NCBI RefSeq assembly: GCF_000327285.1
Contig: NZ_HE998568.1
Location: 925,321 to 989,320 of the forward strand
Origin: Holdemania massiliensis AP2
GTDB lineage: Bacteria; Bacillota_I; Bacilli_A; Erysipelotrichales; Erysipelotrichaceae
Reading direction: 5' to 3'
Length of the DNA stretch: 64,000 bases
Below are positions 53,581 to 63,876 of this stretch, piece by piece (position 1 is the stretch's first letter; the number at the start of each line of letters is the position of its first letter). The translations under genes and the position numbers were made by a program. The notes under the pieces are model-generated. The model made no database searches. It was not told where the DNA came from and was given only the letters and a program-made list of their open reading frames with translations.

Positions 53581-54433
53581 CTAATTCCCGCTTATCGCGG
53601 TGTTCTTTATAACAGTTATATTGAATTTTATAGTGGTCATACAGGAAATTCGTGATCGAAACAGAGCGATGCTGGCCGCCGGTACAGCCAATCGCCACAG
53701 TGAAATGATTCTTGCCTTCCTTAACATATTCCGTAAACGCATAATCAAGGAATTCCAGCAGACGTTTGATAAATTCCTGAGTTTCCGGTTTATCCATGAC
53801 ATAATGATAGACCTGCGGATCATCGCCGGAGTACGGCCGAAGCTCCACTTCCCAATACGGATTAGGCAGAAAACGCACATCGATCATCAGATCCGCGTCC
53901 AGCGGCACGCCATGCTTATAGCCGAACGAAATGAAGCTGATCGAAAAGACCGGCGCGCTGCTCAATGAAAAATATTTCTCGATCTTCTGCTTCAGTTCCG
54001 AAGCTTTTAAAAACGTCGTGTCCACTAACAGAAAGGCGGTATCTTTATAATTCTGAAACATCTGCCGCTCCACGCTGATCGCTTCCTCCAGCGTATTGCA
54101 CGCATTGGAGATTAAAAGCGGATGCGTCCGCCGTGTTGATTTATAGCGGTGCAGCAATTCTTCATTGGATGCATCCAGAAACAATACGCGCACATCCATG
54201 TCCTCGCCTTCAAAGGCTTTGAGGAATTCCGGAAAATCTTTCGCGGACGTCGCCAACGCTAAATACGAATAACGCGGATCGGTACTGTTTTCGATCAAAT
54301 CTACCAACAGACTTAACAGCTGAACCGGGAACTGGTCGATGCAGTGATATCCCATATCTTCCAAAACGCTGGTTGCGCTTGTTTTGCCCGCTCCGGACAT
54401 CCCGCTGACCAGGATAACCCGTTTTTTCTTCAT
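53570..54433 (-). CDS. rapZ: RNase adapter protein RapZ (YvcJ)
   Basis: 287 residues. Walker A is VSGMSGAGKTSA and the C-terminal domain has AIGCTGGQHRSVSI. In B. subtilis the homologue YvcJ is a nucleotidase linked to competence; in enterobacteria RapZ senses GlcN-6-P. The ATG at 54433 has AGAGG upstream; a GTG at 54442 overlaps it. First gene of the rapZ-yvcK-whiA unit. Confidence 0.95.
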   Translation of the reverse strand: MKKKRVILVSGMSGAGKTSATSVLEDMGYHCIDQFPVQLLSLLVDLIENSTDPRYSYLALATSAKDFPEFLKAFEGEDMDVRVLFLDASNEELLHRYKSTRRTHPLLISNACNTLEEAISVERQMFQNYKDTAFLLVDTTFLKASELKQKIEKYFSLSSAPVFSISFISFGYKHGVPLDADLMIDVRFLPNPYWEVELRPYSGDDPQVYHYVMDKPETQEFIKRLLEFLDYAFTEYVKEGKNHFTVAIGCTGGQHRSVSITNFLYDHYKIQYNCYKEHRDKRELDEQ

Positions 54434-54737
54434 CTCGATCACCTCTTGTTTGTTAGCTGTATTTTACCACAGCCCCTGGCGGTTCTCAATCGGGAACCCC
54501 CTTGTTTTTCTGAATCTGACTTTTCACGGCCTTTCTTGACGCACAGGGAAGCCATCTTTTCTATCGTATGTCCTGTCATCAATTCAATGTTTGCTTTTGC
54601 CCGATTTCTGTTTCTCTTTGACGGAACCAAGGGTGATCCAAGGAAGCAGAAACAAACGCTTCACGCAGTTTTTCCAAACACAATCCAACCTTTTTATTCT
54701 TCCGTTTCCTTTGTATAATTCTCTTAAAGGAGTGAAG

Positions 54738-55289
54738 ATGATGAAGCGTATAATCAAATCGTTACGAAAAATAATGCCTTTCCTCTTGCTGACAGTGACC
54801 GCTTATCTGTTTTTAACTCCCTTTCAAAACACACTTTTTGTCGATGATCTTTCCAGACTAAACCTGGATGCTTATCAACGATATGTCAGAAATCAAAATT
54901 TTTATAAAAATCTTGAGGAATCGGATTATCATCATTTCGCTTTTCAGATGGATCAGGAGAATAAAATTGATGCCTTTATCCACAGCTTAACTCCTGTTTC
55001 AAGAAATGGCTTCCGTTACGGTGACATGCTTTTGGCCAACAGAGAATTTCCCGCAATCAACAGCACCGGCCTTTATCTGAGCAATCAAGAAACTTTGTAT
55101 TTCCTGACCCCTGCTCAGTTTCATTATCATGGAAAACCGACAATCCTTGTCATCAAGCAGAAAATAGTGGCAGAACAAACTCAATTCATAGAAGCGGTTT
55201 ACTATACGAGCTCTCTGGACATCAAACAATTTTGGCTTTCCTTAGAAAATTTCAATTCTAATCTTGTCCCATTTTCGGATTCACCGTGA
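54738..55289 (+). CDS. Membrane-anchored protein of unknown function
   Basis: 183 residues. A basic N terminus (MMKRIIKSLRKI) and one helix (MPFLLLTVTAYLFLTPF) precede an outward-facing domain without recognised family. AAAGGAG lies 5 nt ahead of this ATG and 8 nt ahead of a second one at 54741; both are plausible starts. A TATAAT box stands at 54714-54719 without a good -35. The gap to rapZ (54434-54737) shows nothing else. Confidence 0.65.
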   Translation: MMKRIIKSLRKIMPFLLLTVTAYLFLTPFQNTLFVDDLSRLNLDAYQRYVRNQNFYKNLEESDYHHFAFQMDQENKIDAFIHSLTPVSRNGFRYGDMLLANREFPAINSTGLYLSNQETLYFLTPAQFHYHGKPTILVIKQKIVAEQTQFIEAVYYTSSLDIKQFWLSLENFNSNLVPFSDSP

Positions 55290-55307
55290 TTATCCGAAAT
55301 TCTTTGA
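55273..55307. terminator. Weak terminator between convergent genes
   Basis: TTTCGGAT (55273-55280) pairs with ATCCGAAA (55292-55299), followed by TTCTTTG. Confidence 0.5.
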
Positions 55308-55332
55308 TGTTCCTGACTTCCTTAGCATTATC

Positions 55333-56241
55333 CTACTCTTCAATTTGGATCTGTTTTAACAGTGCTTCCACCTGTTTGCGCTGCGCGATCCCGCGGCTGA
55401 AGGCCGTTGCCGTACCACAGGCTGCTGCCCAGCGCAGACTTTCCTCAAAGGATGCAGATGGGTTTTCCAACGAAGCTAAAAATCCGGCGACCATCGAATC
55501 CCCGGCGCCCACCGTGCTGATCATTTCGCCAGACAGCGGTAATTGACGGTACAAGCTGCCATCCGCAGCAAATAAAACTGAACCCTCTGCCCCCATCGAT
55601 ACTAGGACATGCTGAGCACCCAGCTGACGCAGCTCCTGAATTTGATCCTCTAAGGAAGCTTGGGGATTGGATACCATCTGCCGGAGCTCAGCTAAATTCG
55701 GTTTGATCAGAAACGGATGAAACCGCAGCGTCTTTTTCAGCAGATTTCCTTCCGCATCCACGACGACGCGAATGGTGGAATCTTCCAGCTGGGAAAGGAT
55801 CTGTTCGTAGATTGATTCCGGTAAGGTCGGCGGTACATTCCCGGAAAGCACCAGCGTATCCTGAGGACGGATGCCGCGAATTTTTTCCAACAGTGCTTCC
55901 CTTTCTGCTGCACTGACCGCAGGCCCGCGGCCATTGATTTCCGTTTCCTCCTCAGCGCTGATCTTGACGTTGATTCGTGTCTGTCCTTTTTCACAGCGGA
56001 TAAAATCCGCCGTGATCGCCTGCGCCTGCAGCTGACGAATCAGTTCCTCGCCGGTAAAGCCGGCCGCAAAGCCCAAGGCGGTTGTTGGTACCTTCAGCTG
56101 CGCCAGCATCAACGATACGTTAATCCCTTTGCCGCCGCCGATCAGCGCTTCACGGATACAGCGGTTGGTTTCACCCAGTTTTAAAGATTCAACGGTGCAG
56201 TAATAATCCAGCGCCGGATTTAATGTAACGGTATAAATCAT
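55333..56241 (-). CDS. fruK: 1-phosphofructokinase-family (PfkB) kinase
   Basis: 302 residues. N terminus MIYTVTLNPALDYYCTV, substrate loop GGGKGINVSLML, and the ATP-site/catalytic Asp in STVGAGDSMVAGFLA fit FruK/LacC. Such enzymes phosphorylate fructose-1-P or tagatose-6-P; the choice cannot be made here because no fructose PTS or lac genes are adjacent. The ATG at 56241 follows AGAGG. It follows the OsmC gene terminator. Confidence 0.88.
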   Translation of the reverse strand: MIYTVTLNPALDYYCTVESLKLGETNRCIREALIGGGKGINVSLMLAQLKVPTTALGFAAGFTGEELIRQLQAQAITADFIRCEKGQTRINVKISAEEETEINGRGPAVSAAEREALLEKIRGIRPQDTLVLSGNVPPTLPESIYEQILSQLEDSTIRVVVDAEGNLLKKTLRFHPFLIKPNLAELRQMVSNPQASLEDQIQELRQLGAQHVLVSMGAEGSVLFAADGSLYRQLPLSGEMISTVGAGDSMVAGFLASLENPSASFEESLRWAAACGTATAFSRGIAQRKQVEALLKQIQIEE

Positions 56242-56284
56242 AGAATTCCTCTTTTCCGTTTCGATGATCAAGCAAACGCATTTG

Positions 56285-56313
56285 AAAAAACCTGAACCGG
56301 ATAAGGGTTCAGG
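56285..56313 (-). terminator. Terminator of the OsmC gene
   Basis: CCTGAACC (56291-56298) pairs with GGTTCAGG (56306-56313), then T6 on the minus strand. Confidence 0.9.
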
Positions 56314-56328
56314 TTCGGCAGCGAAAGC

Positions 56329-56715
56329 TTAAGCGAAATGCAGTTCGTAGCTCATTTCAGCAACATGGCTGATCGTCTGATAAACAGAACAATATTTTGT
56401 CGCCAGCTCGAAGGATTTGCGTACTGCCTCTTCCTTCTGTGTCCCGCGGATCGTCACAGTCAGATGCACGGTTTTTAACGTGGTCGGAACTTCTGTCCGT
56501 TTTTCACCTTCCACAACAATCTCCGCACCTTCGATTGCGATTCGTTTCTTTTCCAATATGCCTAAGAATGTCACATACAGGCAAGAGGCCAGCGCCCCGT
56601 AAAGCATGTCGTAAGGCGCAGCGGAACCGGGTTCCCGGCCAATTTTAACAACGCCTTCATCTAACTGCAGTTCACCCTGAAATCCATTCTCAAACCGAAT
56701 TGCTCTTGATGCCAT
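56329..56715 (-). CDS. OsmC-family protein
   Basis: 128 residues. The two Cys of the peroxidase site are in GALASCLYVTFLG (near 46) and ATKYCSVYQTIS (near 111), as in OsmC/Ohr hydroperoxide reductases. AAAGGAGG precedes the ATG. It lies between trxB and a sugar kinase, which fits a redox role. Confidence 0.88.
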   Translation of the reverse strand: MASRAIRFENGFQGELQLDEGVVKIGREPGSAAPYDMLYGALASCLYVTFLGILEKKRIAIEGAEIVVEGEKRTEVPTTLKTVHLTVTIRGTQKEEAVRKSFELATKYCSVYQTISHVAEMSYELHFA

Positions 56716-56813
56716 TTTTTATTCCTCCTTTACGTTTCCCGATGTTCCCGCTTCAAGGGAATCCGCGAAACGTTCTCTCTTTTTATCTATGCAGAAATCT
56801 TGCCTCAGATCCA

Positions 56814-57731
56814 TTAATGTTTGATTTGATGGAAGGCCTGCTGAGCGGCAATCGCGCCATCATTGGCGGCAGTGACTACCTGACGCAGCGTTTTTGCCGT
56901 CGCATCGCCCACCCCGTAAATCCCCGGACTAGCAGTTTCCATATTGTTGTTGACAAGGATGTAGCCATGATCGTCGAGAATTCCCAAATCCTGCGCAAAC
57001 TCCGTGCAGGGATCCGCGCCAATATACGGGAATACCGCTTTGGTGTTCAGCGTTGTCAGCTTCCCATCATGAACATTTTTTAAGACGATGCCGCCGACCT
57101 TGCCATCCAAATCCAGAATTTCCACCGGAACATGACTGCGGATAATATCAATCTTCGGATTCTGTTCGATCGCCTGCTGAATAATCGGCTCGGCTCGGAA
57201 TACGTCGCGGCGGATTACGATATGAACCGCGCTGGCAAACTGTGTCAAATACAACGATTCTTCCAGCGCTGAATTCCCGCCGCCGATGACGGTCACCGGC
57301 TGATTGCGGAAGAAACTGCCGTCACACACCGCGCAATAGGATACCCCCTTGCCGGTCAGTTCTTTTTCATTCGGTATGTTTAACAGCCGTTCGCGGGTCC
57401 CGGTTGCAATGATCACAGCCGCGGCGGTATAAATCTGACCATCAGCGCAGACAACCTGCTTGATTGGACCCCCGATAATTTTTTCCACGTCGCCATACAG
57501 ATATTCGGCCCCGAAGTGCGTGGAATGCTCGAACATCTGATAGGCCAGATCCGCCCCATTGATTTCCTTAATTCCCGGCCAATTCTGAATTTCATAGGTC
57601 TTGATCATCTTGCCGCCGGGTGCCGCTTTTTCCAGCATTGCGGTTTTTAAGCCTGCCCGACTGGCATAGACCGCGGCAGTCATGCCGGCAGGTCCGGCTC
57701 CGATAATGATTACATCATATTGCTGGTCCAC
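56814..57731 (-). CDS. trxB: Thioredoxin reductase
   Basis: 305 residues. FAD site GAGPAGMTAAVYASRAG, redox-active Cys pair in CAVCDG near residue 135, NADP site VIGGGNSALEES, and the end motif GVGDATAKTLRQVVTA (the usual form is GD..K). It overlaps the lgt-ppaX fusion gene by 22 bp, so they are coupled. Confidence 0.94.
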   Translation of the reverse strand: MDQQYDVIIIGAGPAGMTAAVYASRAGLKTAMLEKAAPGGKMIKTYEIQNWPGIKEINGADLAYQMFEHSTHFGAEYLYGDVEKIIGGPIKQVVCADGQIYTAAAVIIATGTRERLLNIPNEKELTGKGVSYCAVCDGSFFRNQPVTVIGGGNSALEESLYLTQFASAVHIVIRRDVFRAEPIIQQAIEQNPKIDIIRSHVPVEILDLDGKVGGIVLKNVHDGKLTTLNTKAVFPYIGADPCTEFAQDLGILDDHGYILVNNNMETASPGIYGVGDATAKTLRQVVTAANDGAIAAQQAFHQIKH

Positions 57732-59164
57732 GTCAAATCCTCCTTTACCAGAATTTCGATCTGCCGCAGATCATCAATGATCCGATTCGGTTTTTCATTT
57801 TCAAGCTGTTCCCGGCGCTCCGGATTAAACAGATAGCCGACGGAGAAAACACCGGCATTGCGGGCGGCCTGAATGTCCATCGGACTGTCGCCAACATAGA
57901 TCACGCTGTCATGGCCTTCGTTCATCATCCGGCAGGCTGTCAGAATGCCCTCCGGATCCGGTTTTCCGTTTTTCACTTCATCCTGACCGATGATCACATC
58001 AAAATAGCCCTCCATCTGATTCAAGGTCAGACCCAGCAGCACCATTTCCTTGATTTTGGTGGAAACAATGCCTAGTTTATAGCCCTCTGCTTTTAAATAG
58101 TCCAGCATTTCCACAGCGCCATCCATCGGCTTAACCAGATCCGCGTGGAAGGCACGGTTATGTTCACGGTATTCTTTTGTCAGCTGGTCGGCATCCTGAT
58201 CAGGGAAATATTCGGCAAACATGGCTTTCAGGGAAGGCCCCAGCACCGCGAGCTGCTTATCCCGAGTAAATTCTTCTTCTGTTCTGTATTTTTTAAACAG
58301 TTCGCGGTAGCTCGCCAAAATCGCCGGCTCTGTGTTCAGCAGCGTTCCGTCTAAATCAAACAAAATAACGGGTTTTGGATTTTTCATCAGTTTGCGGAAA
58401 ACCCCCAGCATGCCTAACAGACCTACGACGATAAAGATCACTGAAATGACCTGTGCCATCCGCAGTCTTCCTAACATCAGACTGTCTGTCCGCAGTCCTT
58501 CAACGACAAGCCGGACCGCGCCGTACCAAAGCATATAGGCGTAAACTCCATCGCCGCGCTTTGGCTTAGAGAACTTTTTATACACAAAAACGATCAAAAT
58601 GAAGCCCAAGATATCGCCGACGCTCTCATAAAAGAACGTAGGTTCCCGATAAGCTCCTTGAATGAACATCTGATTTTTAAACCATTCCGGATAAAACCGA
58701 TAAAAGGATTCGCTGACTGTCCTGCCGAAAGCCTCCTGATTGATGAAATTGCCCCAGCGGCCAATTCCCTGCGCCAACAGCACATTCGGCACGATCGCGT
58801 CGGCCATCCGCATAAAATTAATCTTGTGTTTATGGGCATACCAAAGTCCAAACAGCACCCCGCCGAACAAGCCGCCCTGAATTGCCAGACCGCCCTCAAA
58901 CGTATAAAGAATATGGAGCGGATTGGCCAGATAATATTCCAGATTGTAGAAGGCGCAGTACCACAGTCTGGCGCCGATCAGCCCGCAAATCAGGCAGCCC
59001 AAAAACAGATCCTCCGCTGTTTCTGCTTTGTATCCCATCTTTTTGATTTCCTTGACGCAGAATGAATACGCCAAAACGGCTCCGCAGAGAATGATCACCG
59101 CGTACCACTTAATAGACAGACTTCCGATGGCAATAAAAGTCTGCGGATCAGGAAAAAACTGCAT
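57710..59164 (-). CDS. lgt: Fusion: prolipoprotein diacylglyceryl transferase + PpaX-like HAD phosphatase
   Basis: 484 residues. Residues 1-265 are Lgt: seven hydrophobic segments, the signature GIGRWGNFINQEAFG near 145, and GLIGARLWY. The last helix (VISVIFIVVGLLGMLGV) leads into residues 270-484, a HAD phosphatase with FDLDGTLLNTEPA (motif I), GIVSTK (II), GKPDPEG (III) and YVGDSPMDIQAARNAG (IV). The second part matches pyrophosphatase PpaX. In Bacillus hprK, lgt and ppaX are separate neighbours; here the last two are one reading frame without stop. The phosphatase should face the cytoplasm. Confidence 0.92.
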   Translation of the reverse strand: MQFFPDPQTFIAIGSLSIKWYAVIILCGAVLAYSFCVKEIKKMGYKAETAEDLFLGCLICGLIGARLWYCAFYNLEYYLANPLHILYTFEGGLAIQGGLFGGVLFGLWYAHKHKINFMRMADAIVPNVLLAQGIGRWGNFINQEAFGRTVSESFYRFYPEWFKNQMFIQGAYREPTFFYESVGDILGFILIVFVYKKFSKPKRGDGVYAYMLWYGAVRLVVEGLRTDSLMLGRLRMAQVISVIFIVVGLLGMLGVFRKLMKNPKPVILFDLDGTLLNTEPAILASYRELFKKYRTEEEFTRDKQLAVLGPSLKAMFAEYFPDQDADQLTKEYREHNRAFHADLVKPMDGAVEMLDYLKAEGYKLGIVSTKIKEMVLLGLTLNQMEGYFDVIIGQDEVKNGKPDPEGILTACRMMNEGHDSVIYVGDSPMDIQAARNAGVFSVGYLFNPERREQLENEKPNRIIDDLRQIEILVKEDLTWTSNMM

Positions 59165-59170
59165 TGTTGA

Positions 59171-60142
59171 TTACTCCTTTTCTTTTTCAGGGAGTACGGC
59201 ATTGGCTGCATTCTGCCGCTCAATGTAGTCGTACACCCGGTTCTCAAATGCTTTCGCGCTGTCAAATCCCATTTCTTTCAAACGGAAATTCGTGACTGCT
59301 GATTCAATCAGCACAGCAATCGTCCGGCCTTCCTTCACCGGCAATACGATCTTCGGCACATCCACTTCCAGGATGTGCATAAACTGTTCGGTTTCAATTC
59401 CAACCCGGGCATATTCGGCGTTGGAGTCAAACTTTTCCAGCGAAACGACCAGGTCAATCTGAGCCGAAGGCAGCAGCGCGCTGGCGCCGAACATCTTCGC
59501 CACATCGATGATGCCGATACCGCGGATTTCCAGCATGCCCTGAAGCAGTTCCGGGGAATGTCCGATGATGCTATTGTGGACACGCACGACATCTACGCGG
59601 TCATCCGCCACCAGAATGTGACCTTTGCGGATGAGTTCCAGCGCTGTTTCACTCTTGCCCATCCCACTTTCGCCGCAGATCAGCACACCTTTGCCATACA
59701 CGCTGATCAAGACGCCGTGAATGCTGTCCGACGGCGCCAGACGTTCATCCAAAAAGCTGATCAGATCCACCATCAGCCGGGAAGTTGTCATGGCGGTGCG
59801 GAAGATCGGAAAATTTTTATATCCCGCAACCTCCAGCAACACCGGCGGACATTCACGATGATGGGTTAAAATAATCGTCGGCGTGTAGCCGTCGGTCAGC
59901 TGCTCAAAACGCTCCCGCTGAATTTCCACGGAAAGCGTATCGATGTACGCTTGTTCTTTATCTCCGATGATGACGATCCGGCGTGGTTCTGTATGTTTGT
60001 AAAACCCTGCCAGTTCCAGTCCCGGACGGTTGACGTCCGGAACGATCACCCATCGATTCAGCGATTCCTCATTGCCGCTGAGCTGTTCAAATTTGAAGTA
60101 GTTCTGCAGCTCGCTGATCATAACCTTGCCTTCGTATTCCAT
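59171..60142 (-). CDS. hprK: HPr kinase/phosphorylase
   Basis: 323 residues. Phosphorylates and dephosphorylates Ser46 of HPr, the signal for CcpA-type catabolite repression. Walker A GESGMGKSETALELI is near 150, and the signature LEIRGIGIIDVAKMFG near 200. The ATG at 60142 has GAAAGGA upstream. Its presence supports the reading of cre sites at 4050 and 27924. It starts 4 bp after the uvrA stop. Confidence 0.95.
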   Translation of the reverse strand: MEYEGKVMISELQNYFKFEQLSGNEESLNRWVIVPDVNRPGLELAGFYKHTEPRRIVIIGDKEQAYIDTLSVEIQRERFEQLTDGYTPTIILTHHRECPPVLLEVAGYKNFPIFRTAMTTSRLMVDLISFLDERLAPSDSIHGVLISVYGKGVLICGESGMGKSETALELIRKGHILVADDRVDVVRVHNSIIGHSPELLQGMLEIRGIGIIDVAKMFGASALLPSAQIDLVVSLEKFDSNAEYARVGIETEQFMHILEVDVPKIVLPVKEGRTIAVLIESAVTNFRLKEMGFDSAKAFENRVYDYIERQNAANAVLPEKEKE

Positions 60143-60146
60143 AGCC

Positions 60147-62972
60147 TCATCCTTTCTCAAGCATGGATTTCAGATATTGGCCAGTGTAGCTTTTTTCCAC
60201 TTTTACGATCTGCTCCGGGGTGCCTTTGGCGATAATCGTACCGCCCTGATCGCCGCCTTCCGGACCAATATCAATAATGTAATCGGCGCATTTAATCACA
60301 TCGAGATTGTGTTCGATGACAATGACCGTATCTCCATTATCGACGATTCGCTGTAAGACCGCAAGTAATTTTTTAACGTCATGCGTATGCAGACCGGTTG
60401 TCGGCTCGTCCAGGATGAAGACGGTCTTGCCGGTTGCCTTGCGCTGCAGCTCGCTTGCCAGCTTCACGCGCTGAGCCTCGCCGCCAGACAAAGTGGTTGC
60501 CGGCTGGCCAAGCTTGACATAGTCCAAGCCGACGTCATGCAGTGTCTGAAGCTTGGATTTGATTCGGTGAATCGAGGAGAAGAACTCAATCGCTTCTTCC
60601 ACCGTCATTTCCAGCACATCGTAAATATTTTTGCCTTTGTAGGTAACCTGCAGCGTTTCTTCATTGTACCGCTTGCCATGGCATTCCTCACACGGAACAT
60701 AAACATCCGGTAAAAAGTGCATGGAAATGCGTTTCACCCCGTCGCCCTGACAAGCTTCGCAGCGCCCGCCTCGAACGTTGAAGGAAAACCGTCCTTTGTC
60801 ATAGCCGCGCAGCTTGGCTTCCGGAGTCTGGGTAAACAGATCCCGGATATCATCAAAGACGCCGGTGTAGGTCACCGGATTGGAGCGCGGCGTACGGCCG
60901 ATCGGATCCTGCGAGATCTCGATGACTTTATCAAGATTTTCCAAGCCGAGAATGGCCTTGTGCTTGCCCGGCTTGATGCGGGTACGGCCTAAGGAATGCT
61001 GCACCGCTTTGCACAGGATTTCATTGACCAATGAAGACTTGCCGCTGCCGCTGACGCCCGTTACGACCGTCAGCGTACCCAATGGGAACTTCACATTGAC
61101 GTTTTTCAGATTGTTCTCCTGCGCGCCCTTGATTTCCAGAAATAAGCCGTTGCCTTTGCGGCGTTTTTCCGGTACGTCGATCTTTTTGCGTCCGCTGAGG
61201 TATTGACCGGTAGTCGAGCTTTCGCACTGCATGACCATCTGCGGCGTACCGCTGGCGATCACCTCACCGCCATGCACGCCCGCACCCGGCCCGATATCGA
61301 CAATCCAGTCGGATTCCATCATGGTTTCTTCATCATGCTCGACAACGATTAAGGAGTTGCCCAGATCGCGCATATTTTTCAAGGTTCTGATCAGCCGCGC
61401 ATTGTCGCGCTGATGCAGCCCGATTGAAGGTTCATCCAGAACATACAAAACGCCGGTGAGCTGTGAACCAATCTGCGTTGCCAGCCGAATCCGCTGCGCT
61501 TCACCTCCGGATAAAGTCCCGGCCAGCCGGTCCAAAGTCAAATATTCCAATCCAACATCCTTTAAGAATGTTAAACGGCTGACGATTTCCTTAATGACTA
61601 ACCGCGCAATTTCCGCCCGCATGGGATCAAGCTGTAAATTCTTCATAAAATCCAGCGCCTGAATGACGGACATCGTTGTCCATTCATAAATGTTCTTGCC
61701 GCCCACACGCACGCTCAGCGCCATCTCATTCAGACGCTTGCCGCCGCACTTCGGACAAGGGGATTCGGCCATGAACGAGGCATACCATTCCCGCGACATC
61801 GTTGACGTTGTTTCAACAAAACGCCGCTCAATCAACGTTTTAACCCCTTCGATGTAATCATTGCGGCTGAAACGGTTGCCGGAACGAGAAGCAATGCTGT
61901 AGGCAATCGGTTCTTTGGAACCATACAAAACGATTTCCAGTTCTTCCGGCGTAAAATCCTGAATTGGTTTATCCAGATCAATATGATAATGCCGGCACAG
62001 CGTATTGAATGTCTGCCATTCAATATTCTCCGTGTCCACAATATTCTTGTAGTAAACAATGCCGCCCTTGCGGATCGACTTGGAACGATCCGGAATCAGA
62101 TAGTCGACGTCCACCCGCTGAGTAATACCCAACCCCTTGCATTCGTCACACGCTCCCAAAGGCGAGTTAAACGAAAACAGACGCGGTTCCAGACGCGGAA
62201 CGGAGAAGCCGCATTTCGGGCAGGAATAGTTCTGTGAAAACAACAGTTCATTGTCTCCCGCCAAAACGACGACGATGCCGTTAGCCAGCTTGAGCGCTGT
62301 TTCAAGAGAATCGTGCAGCCGGGAACGAATCCCGTCATTCTTGACGATCCGATCGACGACAACATCAATGGAATGCTTCTTGTTCTTCTCTAACGGTTTG
62401 ACTTCTTCCAGCAGAATCATCTGACCATCAACCCGAGCCCGCAGGTAGCCATCCTTCAGCAGCTTTTCAAAAACATCTTTAAACGTTCCTTTTTCCCGAT
62501 GCGCAACCGGCGCCAGGATTTCCAGACGCGTCTTTTCCGGCTGTTCCATAATTCGGTCCACCATCTGGGTAATCGTTTGAGAAACGATCGGTTCATTGTG
62601 GACCGGACAATAAGGGACACCCACTCGGGCATACAAAAGCCGCAGGTAATCATAAATTTCAGTTACCGTACCGACAGTGGATCGCGGATTATTGCTCGTT
62701 GTCTTCTGATCAATGGAGATGGATGGCGATAAGCCTTCAATCAAATCCACATCCGGTTTCTCAACGCCGCCTAAAAACATCCGCGCATAAGCGCTTAACG
62801 ATTCAACATACCGCCGCTGACCTTCCGCATAGATCGTATCAAACGCCAGCGATGTCTTCCCGGAACCGGACAATCCGGTCATAATGACCAGCTTATCCCG
62901 CGGAATCGTCAAATCGATATTCTTAAGGTTGTTCTCACGCGCGCCTTTAATAATAATTTTATCATGTTGCAT
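60147..62972 (-). CDS. uvrA: Excinuclease ABC subunit A
   Basis: 941 residues, damage-recognition ATPase of nucleotide excision repair. First Walker [13 protein letters not shown], second [13 protein letters not shown]; signature motifs [12 protein letters not shown] and [12 protein letters not shown]; zinc fingers CPKCGFSVP (with the earlier pair), CPKCGGKR and CEACQGDG. The ATG at 62972 follows GCGAGGTG; the longer frame to 63005 lacks support. No uvrB is in the window, so the usual uvrB-uvrA pair is broken or lies elsewhere. Confidence 0.97.
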   Translation of the reverse strand: MQHDKIIIKGARENNLKNIDLTIPRDKLVIMTGLSGSGKTSLAFDTIYAEGQRRYVESLSAYARMFLGGVEKPDVDLIEGLSPSISIDQKTTSNNPRSTVGTVTEIYDYLRLLYARVGVPYCPVHNEPIVSQTITQMVDRIMEQPEKTRLEILAPVAHREKGTFKDVFEKLLKDGYLRARVDGQMILLEEVKPLEKNKKHSIDVVVDRIVKNDGIRSRLHDSLETALKLANGIVVVLAGDNELLFSQNYSCPKCGFSVPRLEPRLFSFNSPLGACDECKGLGITQRVDVDYLIPDRSKSIRKGGIVYYKNIVDTENIEWQTFNTLCRHYHIDLDKPIQDFTPEELEIVLYGSKEPIAYSIASRSGNRFSRNDYIEGVKTLIERRFVETTSTMSREWYASFMAESPCPKCGGKRLNEMALSVRVGGKNIYEWTTMSVIQALDFMKNLQLDPMRAEIARLVIKEIVSRLTFLKDVGLEYLTLDRLAGTLSGGEAQRIRLATQIGSQLTGVLYVLDEPSIGLHQRDNARLIRTLKNMRDLGNSLIVVEHDEETMMESDWIVDIGPGAGVHGGEVIASGTPQMVMQCESSTTGQYLSGRKKIDVPEKRRKGNGLFLEIKGAQENNLKNVNVKFPLGTLTVVTGVSGSGKSSLVNEILCKAVQHSLGRTRIKPGKHKAILGLENLDKVIEISQDPIGRTPRSNPVTYTGVFDDIRDLFTQTPEAKLRGYDKGRFSFNVRGGRCEACQGDGVKRISMHFLPDVYVPCEECHGKRYNEETLQVTYKGKNIYDVLEMTVEEAIEFFSSIHRIKSKLQTLHDVGLDYVKLGQPATTLSGGEAQRVKLASELQRKATGKTVFILDEPTTGLHTHDVKKLLAVLQRIVDNGDTVIVIEHNLDVIKCADYIIDIGPEGGDQGGTIIAKGTPEQIVKVEKSYTGQYLKSMLEKG

Positions 62973-63100
62973 GTTCTTACACCTCGCTTCATATAGCTTT
63001 CCCAAGAGTGCTTCTATTGTACATCATTCTTAAAAAAAATGCTTGGGAATGGCTACTTCTTCCTTATTATAAGGGGAGTTCACCGCCCTAGCAAGCTTTT

Positions 63101-63117
63101 CTTGAACGAAATTCAAG
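63101..63117. promoter_or_regulatory. Palindrome between uvrA and the DUF4272 gene
   Basis: CTTGAA-CGAAA-TTCAAG is a perfect 6-bp dyad. It does not fit the Gram-positive LexA box (CGAACRNRYGTTYG). Role unknown. Confidence 0.35.
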
Positions 63118-63207
63118 TGAAATTAGAAAATTTCAGCATTCCTTCTTAAAGACATCAGCTTTTCGTCACCTGTTCGTGATAAAATAAAAAGAAAAAAGGA
63201 GGCTGCC

Positions 63208-63876
63208 ATGAAAAGCGCTGAAGAACGAAAGCAACAATCCATCGCTTTGCTGAAAGAGCAGGGTGTGCCTTATATCGAACATTTGCCGGGAATTGAAACG
63301 GCGGATGAAGTCCGGCTACGCAGTGCTGAGGAAATCGCTCGGCGCGCGATCTGCTGTCTGATCACCATTCAGCTGGCCTGCGACCTGCAGAATCAACAGG
63401 AGGTAGAAGACTCCCGGCTGTTTATGACCGGACTTCTGGATCGCTTTGGCGTCCGGCTGTTTCTGACAGAAAAAGAAAAAGCCATTTTTGAAGGAACGGC
63501 CAGTGAACAGGACTGGGTCAACATGGTCTGGAAATATGAGGCTTACTGGCCTTTGATCTGGGCCTTGGGACTGATTGATTCGCTTGATTTTCCGGATCAG
63601 ATCTGCGATTGCCAGAAAGCGATTGAGGTCGTCAGCACCAAAGCTACATTTGATGAATTCATGAAGGATACCTCACTGCGTTCCATTGAGGAAATTCTCG
63701 ACGCTGCGGACTTGATTTTCCGCTACGATTGGGCTTGTGTTGACGCCAGGATTAAAGGCGAACCCGCTCCGGCAGGATTAAACAGCGAAGTCGTTTATGA
63801 ACGGCATTGGGGCTTGAACTGGCTGATTGATGCCGATCAGCAAAATGACTGGGATCACGTCAGCTGCAACACCTAG
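63208..63876 (+). CDS. DUF4272 domain protein
   Basis: 222 residues. The N-terminal pattern KSAEERKQQSIALLKEQGVP, then the region LRSAEEIARRAICCLITIQL and WKYEAYWPLIWALG near residue 112, match DUF4272. Soluble, no signal peptide. AAAGGAGG precedes the ATG and an extended -10 (TGATAAAAT, 63177-63185) lies upstream. Function not known. Confidence 0.85.
   Translation: MKSAEERKQQSIALLKEQGVPYIEHLPGIETADEVRLRSAEEIARRAICCLITIQLACDLQNQQEVEDSRLFMTGLLDRFGVRLFLTEKEKAIFEGTASEQDWVNMVWKYEAYWPLIWALGLIDSLDFPDQICDCQKAIEVVSTKATFDEFMKDTSLRSIEEILDAADLIFRYDWACVDARIKGEPAPAGLNSEVVYERHWGLNWLIDADQQNDWDHVSCNT

Noticed and set aside
63101..63117. LexA box candidate near uvrA
   Set aside because: The dyad CTTGAA-N5-TTCAAG does not match the CGAAC..GTTCG consensus and is 130 bp from the uvrA start.
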